From assembly GCA_030595455.1 (NCBI GenBank), contig JAUVDF010000014.1, forward strand, positions 1 through 11,859: DNA of 11,859 bases, read 5' to 3'. This DNA comes from Fidelibacterota bacterium. Lineage in GTDB: Bacteria > Fidelibacterota > UBA8477 > JABMPR01. Position 1 is the first letter of the stretch, and each line of letters opens with the position of its first letter. A program made the translations under genes and the position numbers. The notes under the pieces are model-generated. The model was not told where the DNA came from. It ran no database searches and saw only the letters and a list, made by a program, of their open reading frames with translations. Positions 1 to 5,410 of the stretch are shown here, in pieces.

Positions 1-737
1 AAAGCCCAAAAATGGATCACCGACAGTCTATATGAGTAGACTGGCCGTTGAGCCGCTTTCGGCATATAATAATACATAAGACCGAGGTAGGGTGTAGTGA
101 GAAAGAAAGCCACGGCGTTGTGGCCATACCACCATTGAACCAGTGCATCCTGAACACCAGCATAGAGCGAATAACTCTTACCAAAGCTTACGGGAATCTC
201 GAGGGAGTTAACAATATGCAACATGGCGATGGTTACAAAAGTGGAAATGAAGAACCACATGGCAACATACAGGTGCTTTTCACGGCGCTTAATGATCGTC
301 CCGATCATATTCACGCCCCAGGCTACCCAGATTAATGCAATGGCGATATCAATGGGCCATTCCAGCTCAGCATATTCCTTGGCGGTTGTAATACCGGCCG
401 GTAGGGTAAACACTGCTGATACAATAATAGCCTGCCAGCCCCAAAAATGAACCCGACTCAGAACATCTGAAAAGTTTCGAGCTTTGAGTAGTCTTTGGGC
501 AGCATAATAATACCCCATAAAAATACCATTACCAACAAATGCAAAAATAGCTGCGTTAGTATGTAAAGGACGCAAGCGGCCAAAGGTTAACCAGGATGTA
601 CTAAAGTTCCACCAAGGTGCTGGTAATTGCAGTGCTATGGTTAAACCAACTAAAAAAGCAGTCACTCCCCATATAACTGTAGCCCAGAAAAACATTCGTA
701 CGATTTGATTATCGTATCGGAATTTTTCCATCTCCAT
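1..737 (-). CDS. ccoN: Cytochrome c oxidase, cbb3-type, subunit I (CcoN), 5' part only
   Basis: This is the catalytic heme-copper subunit of the high-affinity cbb3 oxidase, an inner-membrane enzyme that reduces O2 to water and pumps protons. I translated it by hand: 245 codons are open from the ATG at 737 to the window edge with no stop, so the C-terminal half lies outside. Several hydrophobic helices are visible. The motif RLRPLHTNA carries the histidine expected to be a low-spin heme b ligand, and [19 protein letters not shown] carries the first CuB-ligand histidine. [12 protein letters not shown] and RRPVYSY-like surroundings also fit CcoN; the remaining CuB histidines would lie beyond the edge. 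The ATG at 737 overlaps the ccoS stop as TAATG and has GGAGGAG eight bases upstream, so it is preferred over the ATG at 731. I cannot tell whether the gene is fused to ccoO, as in some Bacteroidota. Confidence 0.95.
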   Translation of the reverse strand, partial: MEMEKFRYDNQIVRMFFWATVIWGVTAFLVGLTIALQLPAPWWNFSTSWLTFGRLRPLHTNAAIFAFVGNGIFMGYYYAAQRLLKARNFSDVLSRVHFWGWQAIIVSAVFTLPAGITTAKEYAELEWPIDIAIALIWVAWGVNMIGTIIKRREKHLYVAMWFFISTFVTIAMLHIVNSLEIPVSFGKSYSLYAGVQDALVQWWYGHNAVAFFLTTPYLGLMYYYMPKAAQRPVYSYRLSVIHFWA

Positions 738-937
738 TATTCTTTCTCCTCCTCGTTACTTCCCGAAACAGATTCGGGTTCCATTTTCTTCGATTTTTTC
801 TTATCATCAAATAATATTCTTACCGATGGTGTGTACTTGTCATCAAACTGACCTGAACGCACCGACCAGATATAGGCCGCCAAAAAAATAAGCGAGGCCG
901 TTAGACTGGCCGCCATTAGTAAGAACATTATATACAA
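737..937 (-). CDS. ccoS: cbb3 oxidase maturation protein CcoS
   Basis: This is a small one-helix inner-membrane protein needed to put cofactors into the cbb3 oxidase; in studied bacteria loss of CcoS leaves an oxidase lacking heme b or copper. The 66-residue product has a hydrophobic segment at about residues 3-24, then the family signature [10 protein letters not shown] and RILFDD, then a charged Lys/Glu-rich tail. The start is taken as TTG at 937, giving [11 protein letters not shown], which matches the usual CcoS N-terminus in length. The alternative is the ATG at 928, giving 63 residues, but it has no ribosome site. The TTG has only a weak GAG about eight bases ahead. It lies 19 bases after ccoI and overlaps ccoN by one base, so it is translated as part of the same operon. 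Confidence 0.92.
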   Translation of the reverse strand: MYIMFLLMAASLTASLIFLAAYIWSVRSGQFDDKYTPSVRILFDDKKKSKKMEPESVSGSNEEEKE

Positions 938-956
938 ATCAACAGCTCATGATTCT

Positions 957-3404
957 TCAAGTTAATCTCATCATACGCGCACGCAAGCTTGTCAAGAATG
1001 TCGTAAAAATAACAACTGATATGGAACTCGCCGGCATAAGGATAGCCGAGACCAGAGGTGAAAGTTTACCAACAACAGCAAATCCAACACCAACTATATT
1101 ATACAAAATTGAAATTATAAAGCTGGCTACAATGACTGACATTGTGGCTTTGGACATCTTTATAAATGAAGCTAATAAATGCAAATTATCACCGGTCAGG
1201 ATTGCATCACTGGCCGGTGAAAAGGCCGATACATCATCTGTCACAGCCACACCAACCTCGCTGGCCCGCAGCGCGCCGGCATCATTTAAGCCATCGCCAA
1301 CCATAAGTACATGAGCACCAGACGCTTGAATGTTGGCAACAAAAGCCAGTTTGTCTTCTGGGGTTTGACGAAAATATAAATCTTCTTCATTACCGAATAG
1401 ATTCACCAGGTTTGCTTTCTCTCTTTCAGTGTCTCCAGACAAGAGAATCGTCTTAAAATTACTAACCAGAGCTGCCAACATAGGACGCAAGCCCTGGCGA
1501 TACACATTGGCAATTAAGAACAGACCTTTAATCTTTCCATCAATACTTAAATAAACTCTTGTTTTCAAGTCCTCAGCATCGATTTCCTCTGATATCAAGC
1601 CGAGCCAGGTACCAGATCCGACTTTAAGTTCGTGCCCCTGAACCAAGCCCTTGATCCCCTTACCGGAAAGTTCATCAAAACTTTCAACCTTTAGTTTTGA
1701 GTCAACATCTAAAGCCTGAAATATTTTTTGGCTAAGTGGATGAGTTGAATGTTGAACTAAAGATTTTACCATTTGTTGTTCATTGCTTGACAGGGTCTCA
1801 CCAGAAAATTCGATTATATCCTGTCGAGCTTCAGTCAGGGTTCCTGTTTTATCCATGATAACCGTATCAATTTTAGAGAGGGCTTCAACGGCCTCTGTGT
1901 TTTTAACATAGAAACCCTGTTTGCCAAAAATGCGCAAGGCGGTTCCCAGGGCAAATGGAGATGACAGAGCCAGCGCACAGGGACAAGCCACAATTAATAC
2001 TGCAGTAAATACTTTAACCGCCACAGCTGTGTCAAATTGCAGCCAGTACAAAGCCGCGATGATAGCAATTGCCAAGACTCCAAAAGTAAAGTAGTGGCTG
2101 ACCTGATTGACCAGCTTTGTCAAATGGGAAAATCGCGGTTTATTAAAAACATCATTATTCCATAATTGAGTAAGGTAGCTTTGGGACGGCTCTTTGATTA
2201 CCTCAAGCTCAATAGTGGTTCCAACCTGACGTCCTCCGGCATAAATAAAATCACCGGCAGATTTACTCACTGGGTCAGATTCACCGCTAACAAAACTATA
2301 GTCTATAGTTGTGTCTGATTTTAAAAGTACGGAATCAGCTGGAATTAATTCCTGGTTGCGAACAATTATCCGATCCCCGGGCATGAGCTTGGATACTGGG
2401 ACCACCGCTTCAGTATTGTTCACCTTGCGAGTAACTGAAAGGGGGAAAAAGGATTTATAGTCTCTTTCAAAAGAAAGGACATCGTAGGTCTTTTGTTGAA
2501 ATATTCTTCCAATTAACAAGAAAAAGACCAGGCCCGTGAAAGAATCCAGATATCCAGCCCCGGTCTGGGTTAGAATCTCCCAGGCACTTCGGAAAAAGAG
2601 CATTCCAATCCCCAGAGTAATTGGTACATCAATATTTACTGTTTTGGATTTGATTCCAGCCCAGGCTGAAGCATAATAGTCCCTGGTGGCATAAAGCAAG
2701 ACCGGTAATGAGAGGGCCAGGCTCAAATAACCAAATACCATTTTAAAGAGAGGGTCAACATCACCGGCTCGTGACAGGTATTCAGGAAAACTGAGAATCA
2801 TCACATTGCCAAAAGCAAAGCCAGCCAGACCAATTTTTAAGTACAGTTTTTTTTCTGCGGACGACTGTTCGCGTTTGCCAACTGTATCCAGACTAATAAG
2901 GGGTTCATAGCCCAGAGCAGAGATAAGCGCAGCCGCCTCACTCAATTGCATATCTTCCCGATTATAGCTGATGGCGACTTCCTTGCGAGGGAAGTTAACA
3001 ATAGAGCTGTATACCCGCTGATCCATATCGTGCAGTTTTTCCAGCAACCAGATACAGGAAGTACAATGCATTGCCGGTGTATGAAAAGTAACTTTCTCGA
3101 CTTTACCGTCAGAAAATTCTACCACCTGGTCCTTGACTACCTGATCATCCAAATAAGCAAAGCGGTCTGTGATTAAATCCTGTTTAGGGGTAATTCCAGG
3201 TGTTTCTTCTATATCGTAATATTCACAGAGTTCATTGGCATTCAAAATTTCAAATACTGTTTTACAGCCATGACAACAGAAATACTTTTCACCAATACTA
3301 ATTTTTTGGTCGGGACAGATGTCACCACAGTGAAAGCATGACAATTTTTCGATCTGCTTGTCTGAGGATTTATTTGTCTGATATTGATCAAACTTTACCG
3401 TCAC
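957..3404 (-). CDS. ccoI: Copper-translocating P-type ATPase for cbb3 oxidase (CcoI/FixI)
   Basis: This P1B-type ATPase pumps Cu+ across the inner membrane for cbb3 oxidase assembly. With the GTG start at 3404 it has 815 residues. In order: an N-terminal cysteine-rich metal domain (CxxCxxxC at 23-30, CCxxC at 43-47), a heavy-metal-associated domain with MHCTSC (Cys114, Cys117), transmembrane helices, the actuator SGESDPVSK, the in-membrane copper motif CPC at 474-476, the phosphorylation motif DKTGT with Asp518, a THP motif in the nucleotide domain, and GDGLND at 703-708. All key residues are present. The reading frame is open back to an ATG at 3446, but that would overlap rrf2 by 46 bases. 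The GTG at 3404 forms a GTGA overlap with the rrf2 stop and has AAAGGA six bases upstream, so I prefer it. The short gaps to rrf2 and ccoS indicate one transcript. Confidence 0.95.
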   Translation of the reverse strand: MTVKFDQYQTNKSSDKQIEKLSCFHCGDICPDQKISIGEKYFCCHGCKTVFEILNANELCEYYDIEETPGITPKQDLITDRFAYLDDQVVKDQVVEFSDGKVEKVTFHTPAMHCTSCIWLLEKLHDMDQRVYSSIVNFPRKEVAISYNREDMQLSEAAALISALGYEPLISLDTVGKREQSSAEKKLYLKIGLAGFAFGNVMILSFPEYLSRAGDVDPLFKMVFGYLSLALSLPVLLYATRDYYASAWAGIKSKTVNIDVPITLGIGMLFFRSAWEILTQTGAGYLDSFTGLVFFLLIGRIFQQKTYDVLSFERDYKSFFPLSVTRKVNNTEAVVPVSKLMPGDRIIVRNQELIPADSVLLKSDTTIDYSFVSGESDPVSKSAGDFIYAGGRQVGTTIELEVIKEPSQSYLTQLWNNDVFNKPRFSHLTKLVNQVSHYFTFGVLAIAIIAALYWLQFDTAVAVKVFTAVLIVACPCALALSSPFALGTALRIFGKQGFYVKNTEAVEALSKIDTVIMDKTGTLTEARQDIIEFSGETLSSNEQQMVKSLVQHSTHPLSQKIFQALDVDSKLKVESFDELSGKGIKGLVQGHELKVGSGTWLGLISEEIDAEDLKTRVYLSIDGKIKGLFLIANVYRQGLRPMLAALVSNFKTILLSGDTEREKANLVNLFGNEEDLYFRQTPEDKLAFVANIQASGAHVLMVGDGLNDAGALRASEVGVAVTDDVSAFSPASDAILTGDNLHLLASFIKMSKATMSVIVASFIISILYNIVGVGFAVVGKLSPLVSAILMPASSISVVIFTTFLTSLRARMMRLT

Positions 3405-3898
3405 TGCCGGTCCTTTGATCTTTTGGATGGTAAGGGGACGCCACACATTTGTTCTGGGTCAGAGTTGAAAATGCTGGTAGTTAAAGCCAGGTTAGTTTCA
3501 GAAAGCTCTTTAATTGTCTTTTTTCCTAGAATCTTCTGAACCGCCTGCTGGGCTTCATGCCATACCAGGTGAACAGCGCAATAAGCAGAAAAGTCACAGG
3601 CATCTTTCCCTTGCATACACACATTGAGATAGATTGGACCTTCCACCGCTTCGATCACTTCCAGCAGGGTTTTATTTTCGGCACCCTCAGCTAATCTGAC
3701 ACCACCACCATTCCCTTGAACGGAATTGACAAAGCCCTGTTTCGCAAATTGCGAGACAATTGAACGTAGAAAACGTTGTGGTATGTTCTGGTTTTCGGCG
3801 ATCTCACGAGCGGAGATTAGGTCACTCCTATCGCGACCAGCCAAATAGACCATGAGTCGTACTGCATATTCCCCGGCATTTGTTAAACGAAATGGCAC
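3401..3898 (-). CDS. Rrf2-family transcriptional regulator, probably Fe-S binding
   Basis: This is a winged-helix DNA-binding protein of the Rrf2 family (IscR, NsrR, RirA relatives), here 165 residues. The N-terminal motif RLTNAGEYAVRLMVYLA, the helix-turn-helix around residues 29-55 and the wing GNGGGVRL at about 62-69 are typical. The cluster region has Cys94, Cys101, Cys107 and His110 (C-x6-C-x5-C-x2-H). This resembles the three cysteines and one histidine that hold the [2Fe-2S] cluster in IscR, with one extra residue between the first two cysteines. The start is taken as GTG at 3898, because GGGGA sits six bases ahead; a TTG at 3913 would add five residues. It is the first gene of the cbb3 operon and overlaps ccoI by four bases, so it probably controls oxidase maturation in response to oxygen, NO or Fe-S status. 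That role is inferred from position only. Confidence 0.9.
   Translation of the reverse strand: MPFRLTNAGEYAVRLMVYLAGRDRSDLISAREIAENQNIPQRFLRSIVSQFAKQGFVNSVQGNGGGVRLAEGAENKTLLEVIEAVEGPIYLNVCMQGKDACDFSAYCAVHLVWHEAQQAVQKILGKKTIKELSETNLALTTSIFNSDPEQMCGVPLPSKRSKDRQ
3411..3416 (-). promoter_or_regulatory. Ribosome binding site deciding the ccoI start
   Basis: AAAGGA lies six bases before the GTG at 3404, inside the last codons of rrf2. It supports a coupled GTGA start for ccoI in place of the upstream ATG at 3446. Confidence 0.7.
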
Positions 3899-3904
3899 TT
3901 GTTT

Positions 3905-3909
3905 TCCCC
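3905..3909 (-). promoter_or_regulatory. Ribosome binding site deciding the rrf2 start
   Basis: GGGGA lies six bases before the GTG at 3898. The in-frame TTG at 3913 lies upstream of this site and has no comparable purine-rich sequence, so the GTG is the better start. Confidence 0.6.
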
Positions 3910-3945
3910 ACAATGCGTAATGTTTTAACTTAATATTTTGCTAAA

Positions 3946-3966
3946 AGCACATCAGTGCTCAGTCAA
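3946..3966 (-). promoter_or_regulatory. Possible promoter -35 with dyad ahead of the rrf2-cco operon
   Basis: On the minus strand TTGACT (3966-3961) is a fair -35 element. It is followed by the dyad AGCAC-TGAT-GTGCT at 3959-3946, which would lie in the promoter spacer. A matching -10 is poor (TAGCAA at 3943-3938, 17-base spacing), so the promoter call is weak. The dyad is exact and is a candidate operator, perhaps for the Rrf2 protein encoded just downstream. Confidence 0.35.
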
Positions 3967-3975
3967 AATAACATT

Positions 3976-4009
3976 AAACAATTCAAATGCCATGCAATTA
4001 GTATTGTTT
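3976..4009. repeat. Inverted repeat AAACAAT / ATTGTTT upstream of rrf2
   Basis: The arms are AAACAAT at 3976-3982 and ATTGTTT at 4003-4009, seven exact pairs separated by 20 bases. It lies about 80-110 bases ahead of the rrf2 start, where an activator or repressor could bind. The arms are AT-rich, so chance is possible. Confidence 0.35.
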
Positions 4010-4010
4010 C

Positions 4011-4043
4011 AGCTATTTCCTTGAAATTTTCTAATGAATAGCT
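4011..4043. repeat. Nested inverted repeat between the TonB-domain gene and rrf2
   Basis: Outer arms AGCTATT (4011-4017) and AATAGCT (4037-4043) pair exactly over seven bases. Inside lies a second small palindrome, GAAATTTTC at 4023-4031, flanked on each side by five unpaired bases. The structure sits 60 bases past the end of the TonB-domain gene and about 110 bases ahead of rrf2. It has no T-run after it, so a simple terminator is unlikely; it could be an operator or an RNA structure in the rrf2 leader. Confidence 0.4.
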
Positions 4044-4102
4044 CTAACGAGTTCAGCCAGAAGCACTTTCAGATTCAAACGCTATTTAACTGTCAGCAAT
4101 CA

Positions 4103-4990
4103 CTACTTAGCGAGGCTAACCTCCAGGTAACGCATTTCATAGGCTTCCTGTGATTTTAACTCATACAAAACCTGTAAACTGCCATCTGCCTGTTCAGTGA
4201 TACTAGTTGGGTCCTGACTAAAATTTACTTTCTGATCACCATATACGACTATTAAATCCCAAGGAGGTAGGGTTTGATTAATAGTAAATCGATATTGGAA
4301 GGTAGGCTCTACATGCTCGCTAAAAGGACGATAATCAAATCCAAGTTCGAGCATGGTTTGCTCAGCTTGAAAGATTAACCACTCACCGCTTTCATCAAGC
4401 ACCCTGGTAACAGCAATCGTCTCGCCGCCTGACTTAACCCAGGTTTTATCGGCGTTCAAGGGTAAGAGTAGCTCAAAGCGAATAGGAAGCTCCTGATCAT
4501 TCTTAATCTGACCGTGCATCCTAACCTTAAAGCTTTTATAAGCCGGGCTAGGCTCAACAAGCATTTCAAAAGTATCAAAAGGACTGATTTGGGGATCCCA
4601 ATTCTTCAAGGCAAAAACAATGGGGATTGAAATCCAGACATCGACTGGCGTCCCGTCTCTCAAGGCTGGCTCAAAGAGGGTACGCTTTACTGCATTGGCA
4701 GCGATCTTGTCCAGTTCTGGATCAAGTTTCTCGGCAACTCTGGCTTCAGCCACAAAACCATCGCTAGTAATGAAAGCCTTGATCAGAACATTACCCTCTG
4801 TGCCTTGCTCGCGAATGGATATTGGATAATGGATACGAGTACTTAACGCTTCATAACCGCCGATGGGTTGCGGTTTAACAAGTTCAGTTTCTAGTGCTTT
4901 TCCCTGGAATAGAGTACAGCCAGGGGAAAGGGATAGCGTACTCACAATTACCATGCTGAGGGTTAAAATTCGGCTAAAATACATCCTCAT
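4103..4990 (-). CDS. Lipoprotein with a TonB C-terminal-type domain
   Basis: The product has 295 residues. The start is the ATG at 4990, chosen because GGAGG lies six bases ahead; the reading frame extends ten codons further upstream without such a site. Residues 1-24 form a lipoprotein signal with hydrophobic core and Cys25 in the context LSLSPGC, a slightly atypical lipobox. Residues of about 38-125 match the TonB C-terminal fold: PIGGYEAL, YPISIREQGTEG, VLIKAFITSDG, LDKIAANAVKRTLFEPA, and VDVWISIPIVF. The remaining 170 residues are probably beta-rich and I do not recognise them. There is no TonB N-terminal helix or proline-rich spacer and no ExbB or ExbD gene nearby, so it is unlikely to be a normal energy transducer. 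Thr follows the Cys, which would favour the outer membrane by the E. coli sorting rule. Its function is unknown. Confidence 0.85.
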   Translation of the reverse strand: MRMYFSRILTLSMVIVSTLSLSPGCTLFQGKALETELVKPQPIGGYEALSTRIHYPISIREQGTEGNVLIKAFITSDGFVAEARVAEKLDPELDKIAANAVKRTLFEPALRDGTPVDVWISIPIVFALKNWDPQISPFDTFEMLVEPSPAYKSFKVRMHGQIKNDQELPIRFELLLPLNADKTWVKSGGETIAVTRVLDESGEWLIFQAEQTMLELGFDYRPFSEHVEPTFQYRFTINQTLPPWDLIVVYGDQKVNFSQDPTSITEQADGSLQVLYELKSQEAYEMRYLEVSLAK

Positions 4991-4996
4991 AAGCGA

Positions 4997-5001
4997 CCTC
5001 C
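4997..5001 (-). promoter_or_regulatory. Strong ribosome binding site of the TonB-domain lipoprotein
   Basis: GGAGG lies six bases before the ATG at 4990 and settles the start of this gene; the longer frame starting at 5020 would include the site within its own coding sequence. Confidence 0.75.
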
Positions 5002-5025
5002 ATTCCCTTTTTTCTCCCACTGCTT

Positions 5026-5053
5026 AATATACGTTATTGATTAACAATAACAA
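5026..5053 (-). promoter_or_regulatory. Predicted sigma70-like promoter of the TonB-domain lipoprotein
   Basis: On the minus strand, TTGTTA (5053-5048) and TATATT (5031-5026) are separated by 16 bases and lie about 35 bases ahead of the ATG at 4990. The -10 matches TATAAT in five of six positions and the -35 matches TTGACA in four of six. Transcription would begin near 5019. If the host is a Bacteroidota member its main sigma factor prefers a different motif, which lowers confidence. Confidence 0.45.
5033..5051. promoter_or_regulatory. 19-bp palindromic operator, Fur-box-like
   Basis: GTTATTGATTAACAATAAC has perfect seven-base arms around a five-base centre. It fills the spacer of the predicted promoter. 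On the minus strand it agrees with the classical 19-base Fur consensus at 14 of 19 positions by my count, including the outer G and C and the inner TG and CA. The symmetry and location strongly suggest an operator; Fur is the best named candidate but another dimeric regulator is possible. Confidence 0.5.
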
Positions 5054-5140
5054 CAAACCAGCCCGGTAGAAATAGGTTTACGCTAAGTGGTCAAACAAAT
5101 GGCTAAATGGAAAGATGCGGCATTAATAGATATCTTCAGC

Positions 5141-5153
5141 AGACTGTCAGTCT
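5141..5153. repeat. 13-bp palindrome after the 67-residue gene
   Basis: AGACTGTCAGTCT is an exact palindrome with a single central base, 20 bases past the stop of the 67-residue gene. As RNA it could form only a four-pair stem with a five-base loop, with no T-run on the minus strand, so it looks more like a protein site or chance than a terminator. Confidence 0.3.
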
Positions 5154-5172
5154 TTTCAGCTTAAACCTTGGG

Positions 5173-5376
5173 TTATTTCTCGTTCCCGCGTTTGTAATTA
5201 CCCGTAAGTCTTGCCATATATTGCTGCTGTTGGTCAATTGATAGGGTTTGAATTTTTTCACTGAAGCTTGTCGCTTTTAGACCTCGCAAAACGGTCACTG
5301 TTTTGGAAAAGCGTCGAATTAATACTGTGCCATTTTTATTGATCACACAGGAAAAACCTAGATGATCTGAACTCAT
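5173..5376 (-). CDS. Conserved-looking small hypothetical protein, downstream of valS
   Basis: A 67-residue soluble protein with an ATG start at 5376, only 34 bases after the valS stop, so it is probably co-transcribed with valS. It has a beta-rich N-terminal half (FSCVINKNGTVLIRR, then VTVLRGLKA) and a helical, glutamine-rich second half ending in MARLTGNYKRGNEK. The basic C-terminal motif TGNYKRGNE looks familiar to me from small uncharacterised proteins in other proteobacteria-like genomes, but I cannot name a family. No signal peptide, membrane helix or metal motif is visible. The ribosome site is weak (AAGAA about seven bases ahead). Position suggests housekeeping expression, not a function. 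Confidence 0.65.
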   Translation of the reverse strand: MSSDHLGFSCVINKNGTVLIRRFSKTVTVLRGLKATSFSEKIQTLSIDQQQQYMARLTGNYKRGNEK

Positions 5377-5410
5377 AAGCTATTCTTGACCAGTTTTTGT
5401 GATTCCAGAA

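Noticed and set aside
949..1314. Plus-strand frame of 121 codons antisense to ccoI
   Set aside because: It is a shadow of the ccoI frame; the translated sequence has no family feature and ccoI is certain.
3405..3446. Longer ccoI start at the ATG at 3446 (829 residues)
   Set aside because: It would overlap rrf2 by 46 bases, and the added residues carry no family feature. The GTG at 3404 has a good ribosome site and a GTGA overlap.
3914..4102. FNR box (TTGAT-N4-ATCAA) sought ahead of the cbb3 operon
   Set aside because: The closest stretch, TTGAA-TTGT-TTAAT on the minus strand, matches only one half-site.
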